A model generated the notes under the pieces. That model had not been told where the DNA came from and made no database searches. It worked only from the letters and a program-made list of their open reading frames with translations. Below, in pieces: positions 23,801 to 33,269 of a stretch of 64,000 nucleotides of DNA. The translations under genes and the position numbers were made by a program. The stretch's first letter is position 1, and the number at the start of each line of letters is the position of its first letter. Origin of the DNA: Arenicola marina (taxonomy: Eukaryota; Annelida; Polychaeta; Arenicolidae); NCBI GenBank assembly GCA_964019135.1, contig OZ025248.1:71120119-71184118 (forward strand). Reading direction: 5' to 3'.

Positions 23801-26702
23801 GACGTATATCAATTTGTTTGGATGGCACTTCTCCATGAAAAACTAAGATCTTGCGCTATTGCGCGGCTTGGAACTGCCGTTGTTCATCTGTAACTCGTGG
23901 CCCTGATCTCTCTCGCCACGCGTTATAACGTCAGGCGGCGCCATATGAATAGTCACAATACGCGTCACTGCTCCCGGCAAAATGGCGCTCTGCTTGACAT
24001 TGCTGGGGGTTGCCTTAATTTTTTTCGCCTTACCAGTCGGCCGAAAGGAAGCGTTACCACTCGCCAATTTAATTTTAAGATGTAAACTTTTGGTACAGAT
24101 CGCGATTAAATTAGGTTGGACCCCGCATGCGGAATGTTGCACCGTAACCCGACGTTATCAACTGATCAACAGCAAGGTGTCACAACAGTAAACGCGGAGT
24201 GAGGATTCAAGCGAGATAAATGAACACTCGCTATTCTTAGTTTATTCATTAGCATATGTTCATATTCCATCGATTGCGTCTTTATGTTCATTCCCATCTT
24301 TTTAATGATCACCGTGCCTTTAAATGAAAATTAGTTTTTCAGAAAACATGTGTGCCTCTCATCTTGTTTTTAGCTTAACGTACGCTTCTGGGTATTCGGT
24401 GATATAGCTAACTGATTTGAAAGGTATGAATAGCATGGGTTTGAAAATGGGTGTGCCAATTCTTCATCTAGTTAACAGTGACATTGCTTTTGGTCGGCCA
24501 AGTTGAAGCAGCTTCGTCTTCCGTCCGCCGTGTTTGTGCCGCGTTGACCACTTTGATCTGCCTCTGCTACCACCTATATACTAGTGTTACACAAGCCGGG
24601 AAAACTGGCATCACGCACCGACCCCTAGCGAATGGAGGCGGAACTTATAGTACACGACGCTCGTTTAACATCGACGCCTGACAACTGATCGCCATTTAAG
24701 TGGCTTTGTTTGGCTCTCGACGCGAGGAACGTCCTCCCCGCCAGGTACCGCCGGCAATGGCAAGAGTCTGTGTGTAATTGGGCAGCGCTGGATGTTGTCT
24801 TCCAACACTCTCAGTCACTCACCTCCCCACCATCCCCCTCCACACCCCAACCCTCTCACCCACACGGATGGCAAAAAAGGATAAGACAAACCATAGGCCG
24901 GTAATTGACTCCTCCTTGCCGGCCCCTTCGCCTTGCCCTTCGCCTCCACGCCCGCCCTTTCCCTCGCCCTTCCCCTCTGTCCCAACACCTCCTTGCCCGC
25001 CGCTCCAGCTTCTACACCCGACTTGATGCCACCACTCACTGCCATGTCCACGAGGCAAAAAACCCCACCCCGACTAAACGCGATACCACATATCATCTCC
25101 CCCCCCCTCTCCCCCTCTCCCCGGTGACTGACGTTTCGTTAGTTAATACCTCGCGGGGGGTGACTGATTAAGAAGTGTCGCAGAAAGTTGAGATAAAAGT
25201 GGTATTTACTTTCCGCATGTCACCAGGGTTAAGTAACCATAAAACGATGACGTAATGTGACTTTGGCTATGATTTATGTTGATATATTGGTGATCTGGTT
25301 TCACATGCGAAATTTCTTTCATCTGCTTCTCGTTTTTTTGCAATAACCCTGACACAAAAAATGATTGATCAACTGCCATGTAGCTTCTTGTCACATGAGT
25401 TCATTATCTTCAAGCAGGCGCTAGTTTTTAGTTTCCCATAGGTACACCTCCTGTCCAAGCAGACGTCAGTTTGGTTTCCCATGGGTACACTTTCTGCCCA
25501 GGCAGACGTCAGTTTGGTTCCCCATGGCTATACATCTTGTTTAAACAGGCGTCAGTGTTTAGTTCCCCATGGCTATACCTTCTGTCCAAGCAGACGGCAC
25601 TGCTTGGTTCCCCACGGGTACACCTCCTGTCCAAGCAGACATCAGTTTGGTTCCCTATGGTACACCTTCTGTCCAAGCAGTCGTCACTGTTTGGTTCAGC
25701 ATGGGTACACCTTCTGTCCAAGCAGACGTCACTGTTTGGTTCTCCACGGCTATACCCCCTGTCCAAGCACACGTCACTGTTTGGTTTCCCATGGTTACAC
25801 TTTCTGTCTAAGCAGATCTAAGTTTGGTTCCCCATGGGTACACCTCCTGTCCAAGCAGACGTCACAGTTTGGTCCCCGTGGGTAAACCTTCTGTCAAAGC
25901 AGACATCCCATATTCGCATTACACACATCAATAAGGCCCCCCCCCCATGATTAATTAATTGTTCATCGTGCCAAATATGGATACATTATGTTTTTTTCTC
26001 ACATATACCAGCTCTATTTTTTGTTTTGTATTCTGTATCTTTTAGCATATATTTGTGATGTTCCGATGATTGTCATTATCCTTCTGACTGTGAGAAAAAC
26101 GCGTTGCCACCCCCCCCCCCACCCCCTCCCTTCACAGCCCTGCAGGCCTCGCTGTAATCATGACCTTTCAAAGGCTCCGGCCAGTCACCTTCCTATCGTG
26201 TTGTCTACGTCTGGAGTACATGATTAAACACTTTTAAATAGAAAAAGTTGTCGTTTTACCGTTATTAATGCGATACCGGATGATGAATGGATAACAAAAC
26301 TGCTTTGATAATGATACTTGTATTTACACACACAAAATCGAATCAAAAAACTCACAAGCTTTTTCTTTATATGGCGGTCGTTCTTTTTCAGCTCTTCAAG
26401 TTAATGGACGAGGTACGACTTCTCTCCAAGGCGGTATCTCTCTCCGCGCCTCGAGGATCCAGACAAGACTTCTCGCCGCTTAAGTCATCGCCTTCCTCAC
26501 CCATGAGGGTCACCAAAAGTAAGTAATGACATTTTGCTTCTGGAGGAATCTAGGCTAATTTGAGAAACTTCGCAAATCCATACAAGGTAATGCAAGGCAG
26601 CATCTGAATCTGAGGAACACCAATGTATGTATGTATGTATGTATGTATGTATGTATGTATGTATGTATGTATGTATGTATGTATATATATATATATATAT
26701 AT

Positions 26703-26740
<38 letters not shown>

Positions 26741-29700
26741 CAGATCATGGGCCCAGAACATTTCAAGACCTGATTGGAATTTAGAATTTTTTGAACAATT
26801 TCTAGCTGAAAATATTTCCTACTGATCTACTGAAGTTAAAGTAGGTATATCCAAACGGTCGAGTTTTGATAAAGGCCGCTTCGTGCGAACCCCCAAAAGC
26901 CCCTCTGCCGACGGCCTTTGGTGTTGCCTCACATTCCGCAGTCGCCTTGTCACTGATGTTTTGGATTTCTGTCCTTGTTTTTGTATATTTTGGCGCGATT
27001 GGTTGATCGCAAGCGTTCTGCGCTAAACGGCAATTTTGCTTACAATGCGCGCAGGTACGCAGCGAAACGAACATGCACGTGTTTTACATGTAATCATTGC
27101 TACATCTAATGTAGGTTACAAGATAGGAGGCATATTGTGTTTGGCATTGAAGGGGCGGCAGCTGTGTCGATATCAAAAAGTCATCGATAATGTTGTTTCT
27201 TCAAACACGTCTCGTAGCGTTATATGTATTCACACTGTTCAGGACTGTAAGGGTAGGCTGCTAAACAACTTGGAAGACGAGAAGTCTGATCTTTACTTTA
27301 ATTAATAGCTTAGGCCATTTTCCGTCAGAATGAATCTTGCAGAGATATATCAAGTTTGGACGGCAGCACGGCAGGTATATAACGATATCGTCGAGATCTA
27401 ATCGTCATTTGTAGCGGCACAGAAAGCATTATAACACATGACTTATGGTTTACTCTGATCACTCTCGTGTTCCATGTTGTCACAGATCCATATGACACCG
27501 GAGGCGGGGGAGGAGCGGGAGGGGGGCGGGATTTCATGTGCGGACAAACCCCTTTTGAAATATAAAACGATAAATATAGGGGTAAATGCCGGATTTTTCT
27601 CCTCGTGAATTTGATTCCTAACTTTTGAAAATGAAGGGTGTGAAAATGGCACCACTCTGGATTGGGAAACGGGAAACGGCCAAGCACGGTTTAATGTCCT
27701 AAATACCTCCCTTGATCCTTGCTAGGTGTCATACGGCCCTGTGACTGACATGGTGTATGGCACAAGAACAATGTTATTAATAAGTAGCATGTGCCATGAT
27801 GATCTGAACGTACCCTCGTCTAATCGGAAACAACATATGTCGGATTTTGAACCAAAAAAACATACACAAATGGTGACGTAGACCTTATCTGCCTGTGCGA
27901 TTTTTCACTTTTCTCTTGGCATTATTACTGTAATTATATCTATGTCATATCTATGTGCCGGCATGTGTCTAGTATCTAAGATGGGAGAGGAAGCAATTAC
28001 ACGCGGTGGTGTGCGTTTCTGCTCCATTTGCACAGAACACGTAAACAGAAACAGAACGAAACCTGAGCAATGCCCACGTGTTGGTATATATTTTATATTT
28101 TTTAAATATTTTTTTTACATTTTTATTTATAATATTTTATAAATATCCAGACTAGGCCAGACTGCTCGTGAGTACAACATGGGCTATGCTGAAATATGAT
28201 TCGCGAGTCATATGTGTAATATGTCGGACTAACGTTACGTGTTTAGATGTAATCTAAAGTGTCATTAACTTTGGGACCACTGGTCTCATGGGAGTTGCCA
28301 CGTGGTCGTTAATATCGGAATTGCGTAATGCCATGCGACTGAATACCGGAAACCGAGCGAACACCTCGTCGGCGCAGACAAGGACACCTGCCTGATGCAC
28401 GCACCACCTTCACCCCCCACCCACCCACCCACGCACGCATGTATGTATGTTGCCATGTGTTCCTCTTTCAGAAGCTTGTTCGTTTGACCTCACTGACCCC
28501 TGGGGGTGCCTGTAAACCCTGTCGCCACCGCGTACCCTGCCGGGTCTTTCCCACACTCCAACAGGTGCCAGTTTGACGAATCAAACAAGATGATCTGCGC
28601 CCCAGCTACGCCAGGCGTGAAGGCCAAGTGACGACAATGCCACATCATTACAGACCAGTGTGGTCTGTAGTTTGTAATAATCGCGTTTTAATAAATAAAT
28701 AACCGGGTATATACTTGTCGTCACCTCACGCACCCTCGAGACTTCCATTTTGCGTCGCACGTTATTACTAAGTGCGAAGTTTAGTACAATTCACAGATGG
28801 TTCAACTGCAACTCATTGAAAAGCCGTAAACTGCGGCCGTAAACAGAGGGCAGCTAGCGATGAACATGTTGGGAAATGCGGTTGGTTGATACTATGTCGA
28901 TGGAATACAATGGCGCAAACAGATATTCCGATAAACTACTCTGTCGGCTCGGAATGCCGCCGTAGAGGGAGGCATGGCGTGGTGTAGGAAGCGGCAGGGC
29001 TGGGAGGTGGGCGAGCGGGGAGCCCGGGGCAGGATGCGGAAGGATGGCGAACGGTGTGTGCTTGTTGCAGTTCCCTTGCGGTTCGGGCGATAATAAGCTT
29101 ATTAATAAGACCCATTATACGCTCGGCTTAGGCTGGTCCAGCTAGATGATTAAATATTAACGTCAGCGACAGTGTTGTTTCTAGCTAAGGGGGGGGGGGA
29201 TTAGCGGCGTGTGTGGGGGGCGGGTTAGACCCCGAAGCTGCATGGCTAACGAATGCCATCCCAAGAGAGCGAGATAAAAGCGCGCAGTCGCCAAGCACGT
29301 TACCCTTGACGTCATCTGGTCTGGAGCCATCCATCTAGTCCTTCTTTAAAAACTGATCGCCCGGCCCGACAGAATGACAACGAGATCTCTACCTCCACCG
29401 GTCGATAGGTGGCGACACCTGTCGACATAGGTTAGGCCAAGTCCACCTGGTGTATGTATGTATTTCGGCCAACGTATGCGGTCGTGAAACGTTACACTTG
29501 TTTCGTGAGCCACATAATTGGATTTCAGTGAGAACGTACAGTGCGAGTACTAGAACAATGCTTCAGTTTATGTGTGAGTACTAGAACAATGCTTCAGTTT
29601 ATGTGTGAGTACTAGAACAATGCTTCAGTTTATGTGTGAGTACTAGAACAATGCTTCACTCTACGTGTAAGTGTCAGGAGTGCTTCACTCTACGTGTAAG

Positions 29701-30750
29701 TGTCAGGAGTGCTTCACTACGTGTGAGTGTCAGGAGTGCTTCACTCTACGTGTGAGTGTCAGGAGTGCTTCACTCTACGTGTGAGTGCCAGGAGTGCTTC
29801 ACTCTACGTGTAAGTGTCAGGAGTGCTTCACTCTACGTGTAAGTGTCAGGAGTGCTTGACTCTACGTGTGAGTGTCAGGAGTGCTTCACTCTACGTGTAA
29901 GTGTCAGGAGTGCTTCACTCTACGTGTAAGTGTCAGGAGTGCTTCACTCTACGTGTAAGTGTCAGGAGTGCTTCAGTATATTGTGTGTCAGTGATTCAAT
30001 CTATACCTGCGTGTCCGGAGTGGTTCGGCTAATGTGTGCGTGTCAGGAGTGCTTCACTCTATGTGTGCATGTCAGGAGTGCTTCACTCTATGTGTAAGTG
30101 TCAGGAGTGCTTCACTGTATGTGTAAGTGTCAGGAGTGCTTCACTCTACGTGTAAGTGTCAGGAGTGCTTCACTCTACGTGTAAGTATCAGGAGTGCTTC
30201 AGTATATTGTGTGTCAGTGATTCAATCTATACATGCGTGTCCGGAGTGGTTCGGCTAATGTGTGCGTGTCAGGAGTGCTTCACTCTATGTGTGCGTGTCA
30301 GGAGTGCTTCACTCTATGTGTAAGTGTCAGGAGTGCTTCACTGTATGTGTGCGTGTCAAGTTACAAGCAATAATGTGTCGAGATGATGCTGAAGTTTATT
30401 GTTAAATACCATTCATCATTTCCTTCCTTTCAGATATAACGTGTTATGCCGCATGAACCCACCGTTAATGGATGTACGTTCTCCCCATTTGACGTAGATG
30501 ACACCGATATATAAGTGGACGTGTATACCTTAGATGTGTGTCCTCACCTGCCCGCTCGCTGGTTGGCTCGCTGGCTGGCCCACCTGATCCTACCCTGCAA
30601 CAACATGCGTTTGTTTGGTCTCCCACTCCCTTGGTTGCAGGACACTGTTATGACGTAGCTGACCCGTGTTGCATGTGGAACTGCGATGCGTGGCCCGGCA
30701 ATAGACAGCGCAAGCCCGCCACCCGCATCGTGCGCAGACGACAGTTCTGA
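8675..30750 (+). CDS. Secreted cysteine-rich peptide precursor, three coding exons (putative neuropeptide/hormone)
   Basis: The coding exons are 8675-8857, 26392-26518 and 30641-30750, for 139 residues. Intron phases are 0 and 1 and agree at both junctions; all splice sites are GT-AG. Residues 1-26 form a signal peptide with a hydrophobic core ([14 protein letters not shown]) and a predicted cut after SSA. Residues 27-102 are a spacer with an amphipathic stretch ([15 protein letters not shown]). K103-R104 is a dibasic convertase site, and the second splice junction lies inside the Arg codon. The C-terminal peptide starts [19 protein letters not shown] (105-123) and ends in a basic tail with RQRK and RRR. 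Four cysteines suggest two disulfides. I recognise no family: the spacing is not that of endothelin, orexin, somatostatin, vasopressin or calcitonin. A venom-type or antimicrobial peptide is an alternative. The gene model is well supported, the function is not. Confidence 0.75.
9900..10015 (-). mobile_element. Second tRNA-derived SINE-like sequence (different family)
   Basis: On the minus strand, tagagcgctttcattgag resembles a polymerase III A-box and tRNA D-arm, and ggttcgcgccc about 30 bases later resembles a B-box. The flanking sequence is unlike the other SINE family in this window. It does not fold cleanly as a full tRNA by eye, so a functional tRNA gene is unlikely. Only one copy is seen here, so the ends are uncertain. 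Confidence 0.4.
10243..10393 (-). mobile_element. tRNA-derived SINE, degenerate inverted copy
   Basis: Its reverse complement matches the SINE body (ttggtgttttaggc at the 3' edge, gaggttcctttgtccagttt, ggggcatgtttcatccctcc) and the head (agaccgcagatcaata). The B-box region is eroded. The order and spacing of the landmarks match the copies at 7419 and 21437. Confidence 0.7.
10556..11290. repeat. 36-bp minisatellite (about 20 copies)
   Basis: The unit is gaagcatcaagtccgaggtt followed by ggtgcccgaatcatgt. The unit length is a multiple of 3 and lacks stops in several frames, so open frames of up to 272 codons appear on both strands with 12-residue periods (for example [12 protein letters not shown] forward, [12 protein letters not shown] reverse). 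With no start context or splice sites, and with both strands open, these are repeat translations. Confidence 0.92.
11509..12720. mobile_element. Foldback element with long inverted ends and a palindromic tandem core
   Basis: The outer 80 bases at each end are inverted copies: atggaagctctcaggggaca on the left, and the complement of tgtcccctaagagcttccgt on the right. Inside are many 21-22-bp units of tctcgagatctcgacttatt, mixed with a variant carrying aagtagagac. Units run forward to about 12367 and inverted from about 12393, so the whole 1.2 kb can fold on itself. Foldback transposons have this architecture. No transposase is encoded. Confidence 0.85.
13360..13640. repeat. AT-rich degenerate tandem repeat
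   Basis: Repeated variants of tctatatttattaaatat about 18-21 bases long, eroded at both ends. No coding content. The adjacent stretch 13640-13980 is also AT-rich and otherwise featureless. Confidence 0.7.
13650..17160. other. Intronic stretch without recognisable features
   Basis: It contains G or C runs (14247-14260, 14730-14742, 14999-15012, 15619-15633, 16916-16933) and two moderately long open frames (15141-15509, 16429-16818) that I cannot relate to any family. Neither has a convincing start context. I see no splice-flanked exon. Confidence 0.45.
17190..17500 (+). pseudogene. Short coding-like relic, possibly of a transposon
   Basis: From about 17191 to 17430 the frame reads protein-like text ([16 protein letters not shown], then [20 protein letters not shown]) without an ATG. 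It stops at TGA 17431 and continues in the same frame as plausible protein ([19 protein letters not shown]). The even composition and readable continuation suggest a decayed coding segment. No conserved catalytic motif is visible, so the family is unknown. Confidence 0.3.
17520..20596. other. Intronic stretch without recognisable features
   Basis: G or C runs occur at 18093-18106, 19611-19623, 19777-19790 and 19908-19919, and a GGT triplet run near 20365-20392. The open frames are low-complexity or lack start and splice context. Confidence 0.45.
20597..20995. repeat. Degenerate tandem repeat of tttccatagA/G units
   Basis: About twenty copies of a 20-bp motif near agtttccatagaatttccat. The minus-strand open frames are Tyr/Asn/Leu-rich repeat translations. 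Its reverse-complement form (ctatggaaac) appears at 22050-22630 on the other side of a dispersed repeat and a SINE. Confidence 0.85.
21003..21418 (+). repeat. Dispersed repeat family R2, copy 1
   Basis: The reverse complement of this 416-bp stretch recurs almost unchanged at 59469-59883. Shared landmarks include ctctgccttcgactcactcc, tttatgttttattattgaaa, tacagctgattggaccgttt (one variant base) and tgcgtagtgccaccgtgcgg. No terminal inverted repeat is obvious. Copy 1 is followed 18 bases later by a SINE. The identity of the family is unknown. Confidence 0.88.
21437..21605 (+). mobile_element. tRNA-derived SINE, copy 2
   Basis: It shares the A-box (tagcgcactcgac), the B-box (ggttcgaatcc) and the full body with the copy at 7419-7587, differing at scattered positions, e.g. 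ataagctggggc against ctaatctggggc. Both copies end near accaacatt, which marks a plausible 3' end. Confidence 0.88.
22050..22630. repeat. Degenerate tatagaaa / ctatggaaa repeat tract
   Basis: Repeated short motifs such as ggaaactccatagaacttc and ttctatagaaat. The first part reads as the reverse complement of the array at 20597-20995. The second part is dominated by the palindrome ttctatagaa. No coding content is supported. Confidence 0.7.
23053..23345 (+). repeat. Dispersed repeat family R3, copy 1
   Basis: Both outer parts match 45757-45925: ggcatccaggaattccagga on the left, and ggagattcgatattgctctc with ggggactcgcgattcagagg on the right. This copy has about 120 extra bases in the middle that the other lacks. 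The family is not recognised. Confidence 0.65.
23525..24127. repeat. Dispersed repeat family R1, copy 2 (uninterrupted)
   Basis: It is the counterpart of 4490-5120 and continues past the point where copy 1 is broken by the LINE. Shared motifs include gaggcgcgtccgcgattgac, ttcaaaccggaaa and cggcgccatatga. Open frames on both strands are shared with copy 1 and are repeat translations. Confidence 0.8.
24200..25430. other. Intronic stretch without recognisable features
   Basis: C/T-rich sequence at 24820-25130 yields Pro-rich frames on one strand and Gly-rich frames on the other. Nothing else could be supported. Confidence 0.4.
25437..25905. repeat. 45-bp minisatellite (about 10 copies)
   Basis: The unit contains ccatgggtacaccttctgtc, then caagcagacgtcactgtttggttc. 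Most copies keep a CGTCA half-CRE. The 45-bp period leaves frames open on both strands ([16 protein letters not shown] repeats on minus). It ends about 490 bases before exon 2 of the peptide-precursor gene. Confidence 0.88.
26392..26518 (+). CDS. Peptide precursor exon 2
   Basis: This 127-base exon lies between the acceptor gttctttttcag and the consensus donor GTAAGTAA at 26519. It opens in phase 0, matching exon 1, and ends in phase 1. It encodes [20 protein letters not shown], a Ser/Pro-rich stretch and the Lys of the Lys-Arg site. The upstream frame stays open in the intron, but no ATG is needed. Confidence 0.72.
26622..26735. repeat. (ATGT)n and (AT)n microsatellite
   Basis: About 15 ATGT units are followed by two AT runs separated by acaat. 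The MYVC and YIYI frames are microsatellite translations. It lies just inside intron 2 of the peptide-precursor gene. Confidence 0.95.
26736..29540. other. Intron 2 stretch without recognisable features
   Basis: No splice-flanked exon or repeat relation was found in this part of the 26519-30640 intron. There are short (CCCA)n sequence near 28415-28430 and a 9-base G run near 29190. Confidence 0.45.
29545..30360. repeat. Composite minisatellite (31-bp and 29-bp units)
   Basis: It starts with four 31-bp units (tactagaacaatgcttcagt plus tttatgtgtgag), then changes to 29-bp units (gtgtcaggagtgcttcactc plus tacgtgtaa). A segment of about 220 bp containing the rare variants attgtgtgtcagtgattcaa and tccggagtggttcggctaat occurs twice, near 29970 and 30190, showing higher-order duplication. 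It ends 280 bases before exon 3. Confidence 0.9.
30641..30750 (+). CDS. Peptide precursor exon 3 (mature cysteine peptide)
   Basis: The acceptor is ccttggttgcag, with a clear pyrimidine tract before it. The exon opens in phase 1: the A from exon 2 plus GA here gives AGA (Arg), completing the Lys-Arg site. It encodes 35 further residues with cysteines at positions 2, 9, 10 and 14, a Trp-Pro-Gly after the last cysteine, and a strongly basic tail ending RRRQF before TGA. A non-canonical ATTAAA lies far downstream; the true poly(A) site is not clear. Confidence 0.75.
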
Positions 30751-33255
30751 GCGCCCTCTGCTGCGAGAATGCCCCATAGCGGCGGGCAAAAACTCGTCTA
30801 CACTTTGCGAGCGCTGTGCACAAGAAAACGCTTTCAACAATTAGCGCTTGGCGCTTTCCTTTCGCCGCGCATTTCCTGCTATCCACCCTGCCCATTAATA
30901 TCACCCGCCTTCCACGTGATCCCAAATGATCGTCTGCACTGATTAATTTGAATGCACGAGCAAAAGATGCATTTTTCCTCGTTCCTTGTGTCTATATATA
31001 TATTATACATAGCCAAGTTGCCTTACGAGCGAGCGCGCAGATTAGTATATGTGCCTTAGTCATTTAAATTCAACTAAATATGGCAATCTTTATGTATATA
31101 ACTTCGTAAATTGCGAGATATACCAAGGGTTTATACACACAGTGAATTGTGCCTTCTTTGCGGTGGCCTTATATTATTTGCACACCGAATCTAGGATAGT
31201 TTCAATAACAATGGATAATGAATATTGTTATCAATCTTTAACCTTTGCGTAGTTTTTCCCAATCACCAGAAGTAAAATTATATTTTATAGCTGACACACT
31301 TATTTAAGTATATATATGTGTGTATTCCTATGTAACGCTACCTGATGTATGTTTGATATATATATGTGTGTAGTTCGAGACCCTATTGATGTTGTTGTTG
31401 ACCATGGCACGCACACATCCTACCCTTGTCTGCGCCCGTTCCAGGGTGCTTCGATCTCTCCAATCCCTGTTGCAACTGGAACGTCCAGACATGCTAGGCC
31501 TGGAATCCAGACATGATAGGCCTGGGATCCAGGCTTGGGATCCAGACCAGGCCATGGGCTGCTGCCGCAGCGCCCTTCCACGCAGCCAGAGATGCCCCCT
31601 CCCCCCACCACCACCACAAACTGGTTACCCGTAGAGGCTCCACACTTCCAACGTTGGCCCCCCGGTGGAAACAGAAACCAGAACCATTCTCAACTTGAAC
31701 CTGAAATGGACTGACATTTTATGGCCTTGTGGAAGGAGTTTTGAAATAAATTGTTCACAATGGCGCTATCTGTTACTTATTGCCGGCAGTCTGGGACGGG
31801 GTAAGGGAGAGGGTTGGGGGGAGGGGACAGGGGGAGCTTACCACCTTAGCTATAATAGCATTTTACATAATGAACAGCCGTATGCGTTGCGTCATTATGT
31901 CATGCAAGTTATAACAACACTAATATCATATGAGAAATAATCTTAATGTGATAAATTGTTCTGTATTAAAGAAATGAGTGGGTAACTTTAACACTGGTGA
32001 CTTCATACTATGTATTTTACTAAAGGATATAATTTTTTAACAAACTAAATTGAAATAAACTAGCTCTGAAGTTAAGACTACATTAGAGTATTTCTTTATT
32101 TGGCGGTCCACGGTACGCAGTAAAGTATTTATACGAGAACGAAATTTAATAATGGCACTTTTCCACGGCAACAAAACAACACAATCTATAGGCTAACTGA
32201 GTTCAAAAAGATTTATTTTAAGATATTTACATTACTTCCCATGTAAACCGTGTATACAAGACAAGCCCGATGATGAAACAGGTAATGAGAAAGCATGTGA
32301 AACCTAAAAACGAGGCTATAGCGAGGTTATTCGCCCCACCTTATCCGGTTTTAAATGCTTGTCGCTTTGATGTCACCGTGGGTCGACAATTACAAACGAT
32401 GTAGAGCAAAACAGCATCGCTGTCTCAAAGACAATAGCGGTAAGAGGCAGGTTTAACTAAAGGACTTACCAGACATCAGACTCGTTGGTTGGATGAAAGG
32501 CTCATGGATATTCGAACGTCCCACGCAACTGCCAGCCTGTCTGAGGTATAGGTGGACCATGCAGTGCTGCCTCCAAGTGGGCATGCATGAAGAGGTCATG
32601 ACGTCACAACGGGTTGCTATATATATATGCAGGTAGCTACACGAAACGTGTTAATGACGTCAGACGACACAACAATGCGAAAACACGTGTCAGGTGTTAC
32701 ATATGTGTTATGCACATCATCGGTATTTAATAGTATTACCTGCTCGGATATTGAACAATAATTCCTTTGCAGTGTATTGACTGGTATATCCCATGTTAAC
32801 AGGTAAGGCATATGATAAAAGGGGATTTGTTTCCATAGCTAGAACAATGTTTTAAGGAATGATTGCCACATAAATCTAATATATGTCTTAATTTCATAAT
32901 AACAAAACCATGAAATGTGTTTTAATGTATTTAAATTTTAAATCACATCTATAATGTAAAGGGTGATGGAATTATTGCTTACCGCCGCCCCCCCCCCCCA
33001 CCTCCCGCCCCCCTTCCCCAATTCCCACGCAATATCTTCAACGCGTATCTTTACCGACATATATCTGGATTATTTCAGGACACTGCTTCAACCTTGGAGA
33101 CATCTGCTGCGTCTGGTGGCACGTGCGCCACCTACTAGACGGCTGCTAGTGACGTCATACCCCCTCCCCCCCCCCCCCCACGCCTTCACCCTACCCGGTC
33201 CTTCCTCGATTCTTACTTTCGCACGAAGCGAGCGAAGCAAGATCAAAAGACGTAT
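30751..33255. other. 3' flank of the peptide-precursor gene; no recognisable gene
   Basis: This stretch must contain the 3' UTR. AATAAA occurs at about 31744 and ATTAAA near 31966, but no single site is convincing. Two C runs (32988-32999, 33166-33179) and a small cluster of gatccaggc-like repeats near 31490-31550 are present. Open frames are short and unsupported. Confidence 0.4.
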
Positions 33256-33269
33256 GTTTCCATGGCAAC
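33256..33269. promoter_or_regulatory. RFX X-box-like motif
   Basis: GTTTCCATGGCAAC fits the palindromic X-box consensus bound by RFX factors (two GTTNCC half-sites). No gene start was found next to it, so it may be a distal element or a chance match. Confidence 0.4.

Larger units (their letters stand above)
8858..26391 (+). other. Intron 1 of the peptide-precursor gene (17.5 kb)
   Basis: It begins GTAAGTAC and ends with the pyrimidine-rich acceptor gttctttttcag. The listed repeats inside it include two inverted SINEs, a 36-bp minisatellite, a 1.2-kb foldback element, AT-rich repeats, a forward SINE, one copy each of R1, R2 and R3, and a 45-bp minisatellite. Other stretches of more than 300 bases (8858-9890, 12721-13350, 13650-17160, 17520-20590, 21610-22050, 24200-25430) hold only G/C runs and unassigned sequence. 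Confidence 0.65.

Noticed and set aside
25471-25885. Several overlapping frames with Cys- or Gln-rich repeats
   Set aside because: They come from the 45-bp minisatellite and lie inside intron 1 of the peptide gene.
29545-30360. CRISPR-like array because of regular repeats
   Set aside because: The repeats are contiguous with no unique spacers, and the genome is eukaryotic.
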